Position numbers and translations under genes: made by a program
The notes under the pieces: generated by a model
Databases searched by the model: none
Seen by the model: the letters and a program-made list of their open reading frames with translations, nothing else
What the model was told of the DNA's origin: nothing
From: Dactylosporangium fulvum
GTDB lineage: Bacteria > Actinomycetota > Actinomycetes > Mycobacteriales > Micromonosporaceae
DNA length: 64,000 nt
Direction: 5' to 3'
Assembly: GCF_025137375.1 (NCBI RefSeq)
Contig: NZ_CP073720.1
Span: 248,001-312,000, forward strand
Shown: piece after piece, positions 8,095 through 16,975 of the stretch
How the letters are laid out: the number at the start of each line of letters is the position of its first letter
Position numbering within the stretch: the first letter of the stretch is position 1

Positions 8095-8139
8095 GACCTG
8101 CCTGTCCCAATCCGTAGTTCAGCTCATCGAAGGAGTGCA

Positions 8140-8319
8140 GTGCACAGCATCCGAACCCGTCTCCGCCTCTGCCGTCTCGGGGACGCCGGAGTCACCACCG
8201 CCGAATACGCCATCTGCATGCTCGTCGGGGTCGGCCTCGCCGGCGTGCTGCTGAAGGTCGTCCTATCCGACAGCACGCGCATCGCCCTGACCAACATCAT
8301 CGGGCGGGCGCTGACATGA
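8140..8319 (+). CDS. flp: Flp-type pilin subunit
   Basis: A 59-residue prepilin. A short basic leader ends in DAG, then VTTAEYAICMLVGVGLAG. The cleavage signature G|xxxxEY (Gly18, Glu and Tyr at +5/+6) is exact for Flp pilins, and the hydrophobic helix follows it. The start is GTG 8140 with AAGGAG just upstream (8130-8135). The stop TGA overlaps the ATG of tadE. The mature pilin would be about 41 residues, short as in other actinobacterial Flp pilins (Rv3656c position). The gene for the prepilin peptidase is not in the window. Confidence 0.92.
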   Translation: MHSIRTRLRLCRLGDAGVTTAEYAICMLVGVGLAGVLLKVVLSDSTRIALTNIIGRALT

Positions 8320-8732
8320 GAAGCGACCGGGATCGTGGCGCCCACCGCGGGACAGCGCGGCACCGGCGCCGCCGGATCGGTGCAGCCGGCGGCCCCCGCG
8401 ACCGCGGCTCGGCGACGGCCGAGCTCGCCGCGGCGTTTCCTGTCGTCGTCCTGCTGCTGCTCGCCGGCCTCACCGGTCTGGCCGCGTTGTCGGCCAAGGT
8501 GCGGTGTTCGGACGCGGCCGGCGTGGCGGCACGGGCGGCGGCCCGCGGCGAGCCGGCGTCGGCGGCCGCCTCGCAGACCGCGCCGTCGGGCGCCACGATC
8601 TCGGTCCGTCGCGACGGCGACCTGGTGCGCGTGACGGTCCGGTTCCGCGTCCGGCCGATGGCGCTGCTGCCGGCGTTCACGGTCGAGGAGGACGCGGTGG
8701 CCATGGTCGAGCCGGAGGCCGAGGGCCAATGA
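8316..8732 (+). CDS. tadE: TadE-like pseudopilin
   Basis: A 138-residue minor pilin-like protein. A long basic N-terminal leader (residues 1-30) precedes RGSATAELAAAFPVVVLLLL, which has the TadE processing/anchor pattern (G|SATAE then a hydrophobic helix). The rest is a small periplasmic domain ending in ATISVRRDGDLVRVTVRFR and an acidic tail. ATG 8316 overlaps the flp stop and its own stop overlaps the next start, so it is in the same translational chain. The role is inferred from the family: a minor pilus component or priming subunit. Confidence 0.9.
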   Translation: MRSDRDRGAHRGTARHRRRRIGAAGGPRDRGSATAELAAAFPVVVLLLLAGLTGLAALSAKVRCSDAAGVAARAAARGEPASAAASQTAPSGATISVRRDGDLVRVTVRFRVRPMALLPAFTVEEDAVAMVEPEAEGQ

Positions 8733-9895
8733 CCGGTCCGGGGCGGAGCGGAGGGGCCGGTCATCGTGGGCTCGGCCTGGAGGTCAGGCGGCCGGGGCGG
8801 TGCGGAGGGGCCGGTCATTGTGGGCTCGGCCTGGAGGTTAGGCGGCCGGAGCGGGGCGGAGGCCACATAACCCGATCCGGAGCTGCCGGTCGTGAGCGGG
8901 GGTCGGCGACGGTGTGGCTGCTGGCGGTCGGGCTGGTCCTCGTGCTCGCCGCGGGCATCCTGACGGCGGCGGGCGGGGCGGTCGTGGCCCGGCACCGGGC
9001 GCGCAACGCCGCCGATGCCGGCGCGCTGGCGGGGGCGCTGACGGCGGTCGAGGGCGAGCAGGCGGCGTGCGCGGCGGCCGGCCGTCTGGTGTCCGCCAAC
9101 GGCGGCCGGCTGGTCTCCTGCCGGGTCGAGGGCCTCGACGTCACGGTGACGGCGGAGCTGTCCGGGCCGGCAGGGCTGGAGGTGCGCGCCTCGGCGAAGG
9201 CCGGCCCGGTTCCGCTGGCCTATGCCGTCGGCCGGACCGGCCCGGGGCCGCAGGACCGTCAGGCCGACGCTGTCGTGCCGGCCGGTCCGGGGAGGATCGG
9301 TGATCAGGCCGACGCCGTGCAGGCCGGCCCCGGGAGGCCCGTCGTGCCGGTCGGCACCGTTGTGCTGGTCGAATCCCGGAAACCCGCTGGTCAGGCCGCC
9401 GGTCGGGACATGGCGTCGAGGACCAGCGACAGGACCCGCACCGCGTCGGCCTTGCCGAGCGGGTTGTTGCCGTTGCCGCATTTCGGGGACTGGACGCACG
9501 ACGGGCAGCCGTGCTCGCATCGGCACTCGGCGACAACCGTCCGGGTGGCGCCCAGCCATTCGGCCGCGACCTCGAAGGCCCGTTCGGCGAAGCCGGCGCC
9601 GCCGGGGTGGCCGTCGTACACGAACACGGTCGGCAGGCCGGTGTCGGCGTGCGCGGCGGTGGAGAGGCCGCCGATGTCCCAGCGGTCGCAGGTGGCGATC
9701 AGCGGGAGCAGGCCGATGGAGGCGTGTTCGGCGGCGTGGAGGGCGCCGGGCCAGTCGACGTCGGGGATGCCGGCCTGGTCGAGGGCCTCGGGGGTGACGG
9801 TCCACCAGACGGCGATCGTGCGCAGCACGCGTTGGGGGAGGTCGAGCTGGCAGGTGTCGATGACCTCGCCGGTGACGAGGCGGCGGCGTTGGTAG
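8729..9895 (+). CDS. Second TadE-like protein, with missing natural stop
   Basis: Corresponds to the 'helicase/secretion neighborhood TadE-like' family (position of Rv3654c). The recognised part is residues 50-170: GRERGSATVWLLAVGLVLVLAAG (anchor helix), then RNAADAGALAGALTAVEG and LEVRASAKAGPVPLAYAVG. Homologues end about here (near 9240). In this ORF no stop follows, and the frame runs on to 9895, antisense to the last 505 bases of the helicase gene. A TGA at 9301-9303 in another frame would end the protein at a normal length if one base were lost or gained in the repetitive stretch 9240-9390. The N-terminus has an in-frame 54-base duplication. The real product length is uncertain. Confidence 0.7.
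   Translation: MTGPGRSGGAGHRGLGLEVRRPGRCGGAGHCGLGLEVRRPERGGGHITRSGAAGRERGSATVWLLAVGLVLVLAAGILTAAGGAVVARHRARNAADAGALAGALTAVEGEQAACAAAGRLVSANGGRLVSCRVEGLDVTVTAELSGPAGLEVRASAKAGPVPLAYAVGRTGPGPQDRQADAVVPAGPGRIGDQADAVQAGPGRPVVPVGTVVLVESRKPAGQAAGRDMASRTSDRTRTASALPSGLLPLPHFGDWTHDGQPCSHRHSATTVRVAPSHSAATSKARSAKPAPPGWPSYTNTVGRPVSACAAVERPPMSQRSQVAISGSRPMEACSAAWRAPGQSTSGMPAWSRASGVTVHQTAIVRSTRWGRSSWQVSMTSPVTRRRRW
8741..8848 (+). repeat. Tandem 54-bp duplication inside the TadE-like gene
   Basis: Units 8741-8794 and 8795-8848 differ at only a few positions. Each encodes 18 residues around GGAGHRGLGLEVRRP / GGAGHCGLGLEVRRP. The period is a multiple of three, so the frame is kept. It sits between the start codon and the membrane anchor. 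Confidence 0.9.
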
Positions 9896-11685
9896 CTGAC
9901 GACCTGCGAGGTGACCTCGACCTCGCCGAGGGACAGGGTGACCGGGCCGATGGCGCGGGTGTCGCGGACGGCGAGCACGGTGAGGTCGGTGACGTCGCGC
10001 GGGTGAGTGCTCCAGTCGGGGTCTTCGGCGTGGACGAGGGCGACGGAGTCGGCGAGGTCGAGTTCGTCGACGACGTAGGAGGTGCCCTGGTGGAGGTAGA
10101 CGGCGCCGGTGTGGACCTGGTGGTGGGCGGAGCCGGTGTCGACGGTGCCGAGGAGGCGGCCGGTGGCCGATTCGACGACGGCGACGGGGCCGCCGCCGGC
10201 GCCGCGGAGGTCGACGTCGGGGCGGTGACGCTCGGTCCAGTACCAGCCGCTGGGGCGTTTGCGGAGGATGCCCGCGGCGGCGAGGGCGTCGAGGGCCGGC
10301 TCGGCGGTCGGGCCGAAGATCGGCAGGTCGGCGGGGGTGATGGGGAGTTCGGCGGCGGCGCAGCAGAGTTGCGGGGCGAGGACGTGCGGGTTGCCGGGGT
10401 CGAAGACGGTGGCCTCGACGGGGCGGCTGAAGAGGGCCTCGGGGTGATGGACGAGGTAGGTGTCGAGGGGGTCGTCGCGGGCGATGAGCACGCAGAAGGC
10501 GTCGCGGCCGGCACGGCCCGCCCGGCCGGCCTGCTGCCAGAGGGAGGCGAGGGTGCCGGGGTAGCCGGCGATGAGGACCGCGTCGAGGCCGGTCAGGTCG
10601 ACGCCCAGCTCGAGGGCGTTGGTGGAGGCCAGGCCGAGCAGGGTGCCGTCGATGAGGTCGTGTTCGAGGGCGCGGCGGTCCTCGCGCAGGTAGCCGGAGC
10701 GGTAGGCGGCGACCCGGGAGCCGAGGCCGGGGACGGCGAGGTCGAGGGAGCGGCGGGCCATGGTGGCGACGAGTTCGGCGCCCTTGCGGGAGCGGACGAA
10801 GGCGAGGGTGCGGACCCCGGCGGACACGGCGTCGGCGAGGAGGTCCGCGGTTTCGGAGAGGGCGGACCGTCGTTGCGGCTCGGCGTCGGTAACGGCGTCC
10901 GTGGTCTGCGCGGGCAGCAGCGGCGGCTCCCACAGCGCGAACGTCACGCCGCCCCGCGGGGAGGAGTCCTCGGTGAAGGCGGTGACCGGCATTCCGGTGA
11001 GCCGCGTGCCGGAGCGGGCGGGGTCGCCGGCGGTGGCGGAGGCCAGGACGAAGCAGGGGGTGGACCGGTAGCGGGCGGCCACCCGGCGGAGGCGGCGCAG
11101 CACGTGGGCGACGTGCGAGCCGAAGACGCCGCGGTAGGCGTGGCACTCGTCGACGATGACGTAGCGCAGGCCGCGCAGGAACCTGGCCCAGGAGGCGTGG
11201 CCGGGCAGGATGCCGTGGTGGAGCATGTCGGGGTTGGTGAGCACGACCCGGGCGTGCTGGCGGACCCATGCGCGTTCCTCGCGGTTGGTGTCGCCGTCGT
11301 AGGTGGCCGGGCGGATGCCGGGCAGGGCCAGGGATTCGAGGGTGCGGAGCTGGTCGGCGGCGAGGGCCTTGGTCGGGGCGAGGTAGAGCGCGGTGGCCCG
11401 GTCGTCGGAGAGTAGCGTCGCGAGAGCGGGCAGTTGGTAGGCGAGGGACTTGCCGGAGCCGGTGCCGGTGGCGACGACGGTGTGGGTGCCTTCCCAGGCG
11501 GAGGTGGCCGCGGCGGCCTGGTGGCGCCAGGGTGCGGCGACTCCGCGGGCGGCGAACGCCGAGCTCAGCTCGGGTGGGACCCAGGCCGGCCAGGGGACCG
11601 GGTCACCGCTGCGCGGTGGGAGTTCCTCGACGTGCGTGAGGGACGCGGAACGGCGCAGTGGCAGGAAGGTTGGCGCGACCGTCAC
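9391..11685 (-). CDS. MrfA-like DECH-box helicase with C-terminal cysteine cluster
   Basis: A 764-residue superfamily 2 helicase. Motif I is ATGTGSGKS (72-80), motif II DECH (179-182), motif III SAT, and motif [13 protein letters not shown]. The C-terminus (about 721-736) has the cysteine cluster [16 protein letters not shown] of the DUF1998/MrfA group, a zinc site. MrfA (YprA) of Bacillus unwinds 3' to 5' and acts in repair of mitomycin-type DNA damage. In actinobacteria this gene always faces the Tad operon ('helicase/secretion neighborhood', Rv3649 position), for unknown reasons. The start is GTG 11685. The 3' end is overlapped on the other strand by the TadE-like frame. Confidence 0.95.
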   Translation of the reverse strand: MTVAPTFLPLRRSASLTHVEELPPRSGDPVPWPAWVPPELSSAFAARGVAAPWRHQAAAATSAWEGTHTVVATGTGSGKSLAYQLPALATLLSDDRATALYLAPTKALAADQLRTLESLALPGIRPATYDGDTNREERAWVRQHARVVLTNPDMLHHGILPGHASWARFLRGLRYVIVDECHAYRGVFGSHVAHVLRRLRRVAARYRSTPCFVLASATAGDPARSGTRLTGMPVTAFTEDSSPRGGVTFALWEPPLLPAQTTDAVTDAEPQRRSALSETADLLADAVSAGVRTLAFVRSRKGAELVATMARRSLDLAVPGLGSRVAAYRSGYLREDRRALEHDLIDGTLLGLASTNALELGVDLTGLDAVLIAGYPGTLASLWQQAGRAGRAGRDAFCVLIARDDPLDTYLVHHPEALFSRPVEATVFDPGNPHVLAPQLCCAAAELPITPADLPIFGPTAEPALDALAAAGILRKRPSGWYWTERHRPDVDLRGAGGGPVAVVESATGRLLGTVDTGSAHHQVHTGAVYLHQGTSYVVDELDLADSVALVHAEDPDWSTHPRDVTDLTVLAVRDTRAIGPVTLSLGEVEVTSQVVSYQRRRLVTGEVIDTCQLDLPQRVLRTIAVWWTVTPEALDQAGIPDVDWPGALHAAEHASIGLLPLIATCDRWDIGGLSTAAHADTGLPTVFVYDGHPGGAGFAERAFEVAAEWLGATRTVVAECRCEHGCPSCVQSPKCGNGNNPLGKADAVRVLSLVLDAMSRPAA

Positions 11686-11837
11686 GCCTGCACTCTAAAA
11701 CACCTGTTCGAAGCTGCGGCGACGGTACGCGCCCGGCGAATGTGGGAAAGGGGGTGGAGCGTCGCCTCGGGGTGGCGTCGATGGTTAGATGCCCGTGGAG
11801 GGCTCGGTTCGCGCAACGGCCAGAAGAGGAGGTCCGC

Positions 11838-12209
11838 ATGGAGTTGTCGTTGTCGACGTATGCCTCCGGCGACCATACGGTGCTCGAAGTCGGCGGTGAG
11901 GTGGATGTCTACACTGCCCCGCGGCTCCGCGAGAAGCTGGTCGAGCTGGTCGAGCAGGGCTCCCGGCACGTCGTCGTCGACCTGAGCCGGGTCGAGTTCC
12001 TCGACTCGACGGGTCTGGGTGTGCTGGTCGGCGCGCTCAAGCGGCTCCGTGCGGTCAATGGCACCTTCGGCCTGGTCTGCTCCCATGAGCGGCTGCTGAA
12101 GATCTTCCGGATCACCGCCCTGGACCGGGTTTTCTCGTTGTACGACACCGTGGCCGCCGCGACGAGCGCGGACGGCTCGGACGCAGACCCCAAAGATCCC
12201 AAAGCGTAG
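11838..12209 (+). CDS. bldG: STAS-domain anti-sigma factor antagonist (BldG-like)
   Basis: A 123-residue anti-anti-sigma factor. The STAS fold is seen from residue 3 to 108, with the phosphorylation site in [15 protein letters not shown] (Ser about 57). In its dephosphorylated form such a protein binds an anti-sigma kinase and frees a sigma factor. It sits between the MrfA-like helicase and an ATPase-fold partner, exactly the bldG-orf3 arrangement of Streptomyces, where BldG controls differentiation and antibiotic production. The ATG is at 11838 with AGGAGG 6 bases upstream. The acidic tail ([12 protein letters not shown]) is not part of the fold. Confidence 0.9.
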   Translation: MELSLSTYASGDHTVLEVGGEVDVYTAPRLREKLVELVEQGSRHVVVDLSRVEFLDSTGLGVLVGALKRLRAVNGTFGLVCSHERLLKIFRITALDRVFSLYDTVAAATSADGSDADPKDPKA

Positions 12210-12213
12210 GTCC

Positions 12214-12690
12214 ATGCCCACCGTCCGACTGTCGTTCTCGCCGGCCGCTGCGCACGTCCGCACCGCCCGGCTGGTCGGCGTGGCCGTCGCGCGGCGGGCA
12301 GGAGTGGCCGAAGAGCTGCTGGAAGAGGTCCGTCTGGCGATCGGTGAGGCGTGCTCCCGCGCGGTGGCGCTGCACCGGTCACACGGCCTCGACGACCTGG
12401 TCGACGTCGCGATGGCCGACGGCGACCGCTTCACCGTCCGGGTGGTCGACCGGGCGGCCAACGGTGCCATGGTCACCCGCACGCCCGGGGACGACGCCGC
12501 CGTGCTGCTGTCCGATCCCGCGTTGCCGCTGACCACACCCCCCGACCTCCTGGCCGAGGAGGCGGTTGCCGCCCGCATGGGTCTCGCTCTGCTCGCGGGC
12601 CTGGTGGACGACCTCAACGTGTCCGAATTGTCCGATGGGGTGGGCACCGAGGTACGCATGTCTTGGCCGCTGGAACGCCCCAACGACTGA
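12214..12690 (+). CDS. Anti-sigma factor-like HATPase protein, partner of the STAS protein
   Basis: A 158-residue protein of the RsbW/SpoIIAB-like GHKL fold, four bases after the STAS gene and probably co-translated. The N-box helix reads EVRLAIGEACSRAVALHR, where the kinase consensus is ELxLAVxEAxxNAxxHA. The metal-binding asparagine is thus arginine, which argues against normal kinase activity. LLAEEAVAARMGLALLAGLVDDL matches the lid and G2-box region, and EVRMSWPL the last strand. In Streptomyces the equivalent (orf3 after bldG) is an anti-sigma factor. No sigma factor gene is adjacent here. Confidence 0.82.
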   Translation: MPTVRLSFSPAAAHVRTARLVGVAVARRAGVAEELLEEVRLAIGEACSRAVALHRSHGLDDLVDVAMADGDRFTVRVVDRAANGAMVTRTPGDDAAVLLSDPALPLTTPPDLLAEEAVAARMGLALLAGLVDDLNVSELSDGVGTEVRMSWPLERPND

Positions 12691-12751
12691 CGAAACGGGC
12701 CAGAACCAGCGACTAGTGACGAAATTCAATGTGGCATTCGCGCAAGTCGGT

Positions 12752-12781
12752 GTGACCACTGACACGGTAGACGGCTAGAGT
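12752..12781 (+). promoter_or_regulatory. Possible promoter of hppA
   Basis: GTGACC at 12752-12757 and TAGAGT at 12776-12781 are spaced 18 bases, a fair match to an actinobacterial sigma-70-type promoter (TTGACn, TAGRRT). It lies in the 221-base gap before hppA, about 130 bases ahead of the start codon. This is by eye only. Confidence 0.4.
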
Positions 12782-12911
12782 ACGGCGATCGTGTATAGCG
12801 GCCCTGGTCATCGGGTACCTCGACCGTTCATCACGGCTCCCCGCGTGGAGAACCCGCCGCCGGCCTGACCCGCTCGCGGCGCTGTCATGTGTCGGTACAG
12901 GAGGACAACGA

Positions 12912-15275
12912 ATGTCCGCATCACTCGCCGCGGCTGGCGAGATTTCCCTAACCGGGAGCAACCTGACCTACGTCGTCGTCGCGCTCGTCATCGCCTTCGT
13001 GGCATTGGGCTTCGCTGCGGCGCTGGTCAAGGCAGTACTTGCGACCGGCCGGGGCACCCCCAAGATGCAGGAGATCGCCGGGGCGGTGCAGGAGGGCGCG
13101 ACCGCGTACCTCGTGCGCCAGTTCAAGACCCTCGGCATCTTCGTCGTCATCGCGGTGGTGCTTTTGTTCATGCTCCCGGTGAGTGACGCCGGGGACAACG
13201 AGACTGTGGTCAAGATCGGCCGGTCGGCGTTCTTCATCGTCGGTGCCGTGTTCTCGGCCTTCATCGGTGGCGCCGGCATGGCGCTGGCCACCCGCGCCAA
13301 CCTGCGCGTCGCGGCGGCGGCCCGGGAGGACGGCGGCCGCGAGAAGGCGATGCAGATCGCGTTCCGCACCGGTGGCGTCGTCGGCTTCCTCACCGTGGGC
13401 CTCGGCCTGTTCGGTGCGGCGCTGGTGGTGCTCATCTTCAAGGGTGACGCCCCGACCGTGCTGGAGGGCTTCGGCTTCGGTGCCGCGCTGCTCGCCATGT
13501 TCATGCGGGTCGGCGGCGGCATCTTCACCAAGGCCGCCGACGTCGGCGCCGACCTGGTCGGCAAGGTCGAGAAGAACATCCCCGAGGACGACCCGCGCAA
13601 CGCCGCGACGATCGCCGACAACGTCGGTGACAACGTGGGTGACTGCGCCGGTATGGCCGCGGACCTCTTCGAGTCCTACGCCGTCACCCTGGTGGCGGCC
13701 CTGATCCTGGGCCGTGCCGCGTTCGGTGACGACGGCCTGGTCTTCCCGCTCATCGTCTCGACGATCGGCGTCCTGGTGGCGATCCTCGGTGTGGCGCTCA
13801 CCCGCCTGCGCCCCTCCGACCGCAACGGCCTGGTCGCCATCAACCGCGCCTTCTACATCTCGGCCGTCATCTCCGCCGTGCTGGTCAGTGCCGCCGCGCT
13901 GTTCTACCTGCCGGCCGACTGGGCGAAGCTGCTGGGTGACGGTTGGCGCGCCACGCTGAAGCTCGCCGACGGCGACGCCCCGCCGTTCGGTCCGCACGTC
14001 ACCGCGATCATCGCCGTCGTCATCGGTATCGCGCTCGCCGCGGTCATCCAGGCGCTGACCGGGTACTTCACCGAGACCGAGCGCCGCCCGGTCAAGGACA
14101 TCGGCAAGAGCGCCCTGACCGGTCCCGCCACCGTGGTGCTCGCCGGCGTGAGCGTCGGCTTCGAGTCGGCCGTCTACTCGGCGATCGTCATCGGCGCGGG
14201 CGTCTTCGGCGCCTTCCTGCTCGGTGGCGGCTCGATCACGCTGTCGCTGTTCGCGGTCGCCATGGCCGGCACCGGCCTGCTCACCACCGTCGGCGTCATC
14301 GTCGCGATGGACACGTTCGGCCCGATCAGCGACAACGCGCAGGGTATCGCGGAGATGTCCGGCGACATCGACGAGCGCGGCGCCCGCACGCTGACCGAGC
14401 TCGACGCGGTCGGCAACACCACCAAGGCGATCACCAAGGGCATCGCGATCGCGACCGCCGTGCTCGCAGCGACCGCGCTGTTCGGGTCGTACACCGACAC
14501 GATGCAGCGGGCGCTGGCCGAGGCGAAGTCGACGCTGTCGACCGACGCGCTGCTCAACGTCGCCAACCCGCGCAACCTGGTGGGCCTGCTCATCGGCGCG
14601 GCCGTCGTGTTCCTGTTCTCCGGTCTGGCGATCAACGCGGTCGCCCGTTCGGCGGGTGCGGTCGTGTTCGAGGTCCGGCGGCAGTTCCGCGAGTTCCCGG
14701 GCATCATGGACGGCTCGCAGCGTCCGGAGTACGGCAAGGTCGTCGACATCTGTACCCGCGACGCCCAGCGTGAGCTGGTCACGCCGGGTCTGCTCGCGGT
14801 GATGGCGCCGATCGCCGTCGGCTTCGGTCTCGGTGTCGGCCCGCTGGCCGCCTATCTGGCCGGTGCTATCGGCACCGGCACGCTGATGGCGGTGTTCCTG
14901 TCCAACTCCGGTGGGGCGTGGGACAACGCGAAGAAGCTGGTCGAGGACGGCACCCACGGTGGCAAGGGCTCGCCCGCGCACGCCGCGACGGTCATCGGCG
15001 ACACTGTCGGCGACCCGTTCAAGGACACCGCCGGCCCGGCCATCAACCCGCTGATCAAGGTCATGAACCTGGTCGCCCTGCTGATCGCCCCCGCCGTGGT
15101 GCTTTACACGGTCGGCGACGGCAACCCGGCGGTCCGGTACATCGCCGCGATCGTCGCGGTCGCGGTCATCGCGGCGGCGGTCATCGTCAGCAAGCGCAAG
15201 CCGGTGGCTGTCGATGCCGGTGAGGGCAACGGCGCCGCCGACGCGGAGGCCGCGCCCGAGAAGGTCACCGCCTGA
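12912..15275 (+). CDS. hppA: Membrane H+-translocating pyrophosphatase, K+-independent type
   Basis: A 787-residue integral membrane pump with about 16 helices that hydrolyses pyrophosphate and moves protons outward. The substrate site DVGADLVGKVEKNIPEDDPR and the block NVGDNVGDCAGMAADLFESY are intact. In the family, the position after GNTT separates K+-dependent (Ala) from K+-independent (Lys) enzymes: here the sequence is VGNTTKAITKG with Lys505, so it is K+-independent. ATG 12912 has AGGAGG upstream. A strong terminator follows. It lies in the conserved block between bldG and topA. Confidence 0.97.
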   Translation: MSASLAAAGEISLTGSNLTYVVVALVIAFVALGFAAALVKAVLATGRGTPKMQEIAGAVQEGATAYLVRQFKTLGIFVVIAVVLLFMLPVSDAGDNETVVKIGRSAFFIVGAVFSAFIGGAGMALATRANLRVAAAAREDGGREKAMQIAFRTGGVVGFLTVGLGLFGAALVVLIFKGDAPTVLEGFGFGAALLAMFMRVGGGIFTKAADVGADLVGKVEKNIPEDDPRNAATIADNVGDNVGDCAGMAADLFESYAVTLVAALILGRAAFGDDGLVFPLIVSTIGVLVAILGVALTRLRPSDRNGLVAINRAFYISAVISAVLVSAAALFYLPADWAKLLGDGWRATLKLADGDAPPFGPHVTAIIAVVIGIALAAVIQALTGYFTETERRPVKDIGKSALTGPATVVLAGVSVGFESAVYSAIVIGAGVFGAFLLGGGSITLSLFAVAMAGTGLLTTVGVIVAMDTFGPISDNAQGIAEMSGDIDERGARTLTELDAVGNTTKAITKGIAIATAVLAATALFGSYTDTMQRALAEAKSTLSTDALLNVANPRNLVGLLIGAAVVFLFSGLAINAVARSAGAVVFEVRRQFREFPGIMDGSQRPEYGKVVDICTRDAQRELVTPGLLAVMAPIAVGFGLGVGPLAAYLAGAIGTGTLMAVFLSNSGGAWDNAKKLVEDGTHGGKGSPAHAATVIGDTVGDPFKDTAGPAINPLIKVMNLVALLIAPAVVLYTVGDGNPAVRYIAAIVAVAVIAAAVIVSKRKPVAVDAGEGNGAADAEAAPEKVTA

Positions 15276-15289
15276 CCCGATCGGCGCAC

Positions 15290-15334
15290 CGACGCCCCGA
15301 CCGGATCCGTTCCGGTCGGGGCGTCGTGTTTTCT
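15290..15334 (+). terminator. Rho-independent terminator of hppA
   Basis: A perfect 16-bp stem: 15290-15305 pairs with 15311-15326 around a 5-base loop, followed by TGTTTTCT (15327-15334). It begins 15 bases after the hppA stop codon. Confidence 0.9.
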
Positions 15335-15365
15335 CGAACACACGATCGGTTCTAGGCTGCAATCC

Positions 15366-15899
15366 ATGCGTGCCAGCCGTCTATTTGCCGTCGTCGTGAT
15401 CTTGGTGGGTGCCGCGGGGTGCTCCGGCGACGGCAGCGGCGACGTGGCGCCGAAGCGGTGGGCGCAGTCGGTCTGCACGGCCCTGGCACCCTGGCGCACC
15501 GAGATCGCCGACCTGACCACGAAGGCCCAGCAGCAGCTGCAGACGGCGAAGACCGCCGCGCAGACCAAGACCAACGTCGTCGATCTGCTGGCCGGTGCCG
15601 AGTCGGCGAGTGAGAAGGCGCGGGTCGGGGTCGACGGTGCGGGCATCCCGAAGGTCGCCGGCGGCGACAAGATCGCCGCCCAGTTCACGGCGTCGCTGTC
15701 GAAGGCCCGCGACGCGTACGGCAACGCCAAGCGCGCGGTCTCGGCCCTGCCGACGAACGACTCGAAGACGTTCTACTCCTCGGTGACCTCGGCGTTCGCC
15801 ACGCTCAAGGAGGAATACGAGCAGAGCGCGATCGATCTGGCACACGTCGGGCAGAAGGACCTGCAGAAGGCCTTCGGTGAGGTGCCCGAGTGTCGGTGA
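15366..15899 (+). CDS. Putative lipoprotein, alpha-helical, unknown function
   Basis: A 177-residue exported protein. The signal peptide LFAVVVILVGAAGC ends in a lipobox-like AAGC (Cys about 19), so it is probably lipid-anchored. The mature part is helical and rich in Ala, Lys and Gln (LTTKAQQQLQTAKTAAQTK) and resembles other small actinobacterial lipoproteins of unknown role. One later cysteine near the start (VCTAL) and one at the C-terminus (PECR) could form a disulfide. Its end overlaps the start of the next gene by 10 bases, so they are probably co-transcribed. Confidence 0.8.
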   Translation: MRASRLFAVVVILVGAAGCSGDGSGDVAPKRWAQSVCTALAPWRTEIADLTTKAQQQLQTAKTAAQTKTNVVDLLAGAESASEKARVGVDGAGIPKVAGGDKIAAQFTASLSKARDAYGNAKRAVSALPTNDSKTFYSSVTSAFATLKEEYEQSAIDLAHVGQKDLQKAFGEVPECR

Positions 15900-16975
15900 C
15901 GCCGGCCCGGGGCCGGCAACTCTCGCTGTTCGGGGTGGAGGCGCGCCCACCGGCGCCGCTCGACCTCGAAGGACTGCTGCTCGGGGCCGGGCAGGTCGGC
16001 CGGATGGGCGGCACCGGCCGGGTATCGGTCGTGGTCGAGGACGCCTGGCGCTGTGCCGTGCTGCAGGCCGAGTGCGGGCTGCGCGACCTGGTGGTGACCT
16101 GCGAGCCGGCCGGCGAGGACGACCGGTGGCTGGTCCGGACCGCGTACTCGTCGGCGCTGGCCCCGCTCGCCGCGGACTGGCTCGACGACGACGGCGACAA
16201 GCGGTGCCCGGCCGAGTTGGCGCTGGACGGGCGGCGGCTGCGCCTGTGGGTGGCGGCGGCGGGACGGTACGACGGCCAGCGCACCTACCTCCTCCGGCTC
16301 GCCCCGACGCCGCGCCTCCCGGAGCCGCCCCCGGCGGAGGAAGGCGAGGTGGAGGAGGAAAAGCCGGAGGAGGAAGCGCCGGCCGCCGACCTGCCGGCCG
16401 CCGATCCTGGTGAGCCGGAAGTGGCTGCTGCCCCCGAGCACGACACCCGGGCCGCGGCGAACGGTCGCGCGGAGCGGGCCAGGGTGCGCACCGCCGACCA
16501 GAAACCGAACAAACGGCGCAAGAAGAGCGAAAGTCAGGTCTCCGCGTTCGACCCCGGCCCGGACGAGTACGCGGACTTCGACGCGTTCGACGGCCCCGAC
16601 GAGTACGCCGAGCTGGATCCGTTCGTCGATGAGACGCGCGACGACTGGCCGGACTCCGGGCTCGCGGACCTGCCGGCCGTCGCGCTGGACCCGGTCACGG
16701 ACCCGGCCGCCGAGCCGGAATCGCCCGAAATTGCGCCAGAAGCGAAACAACCCGCCGAAAACCCCGCAGAAGACGTCGTCATCGACCGGCGGGTCGCGGA
16801 CAACTGGCTGGCGGTCGGTGAGGCCCTGGCCGCGGTCGGGCTGCCGGCGGTGTTCGTCGCGCCCGACCAGGGCGGACCGGCGTACCGCATCGTGGGACCT
16901 CGCCGGATCGCGCGCCTCGCCGAACTCGTCGGGGAGGCGCCTCCGGAGGCTCCGGTGGGAGCTTGGCCGGGGTAG
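15890..16975 (+). CDS. Conserved hypothetical with acidic low-complexity middle
   Basis: A 361-residue cytoplasmic protein I do not recognise. Residues 1-145 look folded (RVSVVVEDAWRCAVLQAECG and TAYSSALAPLAADWL). Residues 146-285 are low complexity, with Glu/Pro/Ala runs (EEGEVEEEKPEEEAP), a basic patch (PNKRRKKSES) and two copies of a DEYAxxDxFD-like phrase (DEYADFDAFD, DEYAELDPFV). Residues 290-350 are folded again (RVADNWLAVGEALAAVGLP). It starts at GTG 15890 overlapping the lipoprotein end, and lies before topA. The DEYA repeats may be a binding motif, but that is a guess. Confidence 0.75.
   Translation: MSVTPARGRQLSLFGVEARPPAPLDLEGLLLGAGQVGRMGGTGRVSVVVEDAWRCAVLQAECGLRDLVVTCEPAGEDDRWLVRTAYSSALAPLAADWLDDDGDKRCPAELALDGRRLRLWVAAAGRYDGQRTYLLRLAPTPRLPEPPPAEEGEVEEEKPEEEAPAADLPAADPGEPEVAAAPEHDTRAAANGRAERARVRTADQKPNKRRKKSESQVSAFDPGPDEYADFDAFDGPDEYAELDPFVDETRDDWPDSGLADLPAVALDPVTDPAAEPESPEIAPEAKQPAENPAEDVVIDRRVADNWLAVGEALAAVGLPAVFVAPDQGGPAYRIVGPRRIARLAELVGEAPPEAPVGAWPG

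Noticed and set aside
8297..11415. Very long open frames (990 and 634 codons) on both strands over the helicase
   Set aside because: Their translations are Arg/Pro- or Gly/Val-rich with no family motif; the helicase frame at 9391-11685 explains the region.
12948..15362. 804-codon minus-strand frame
   Set aside because: Antisense shadow of hppA; composition is an Asp/Arg/Gly/Val artefact of high-GC codons.
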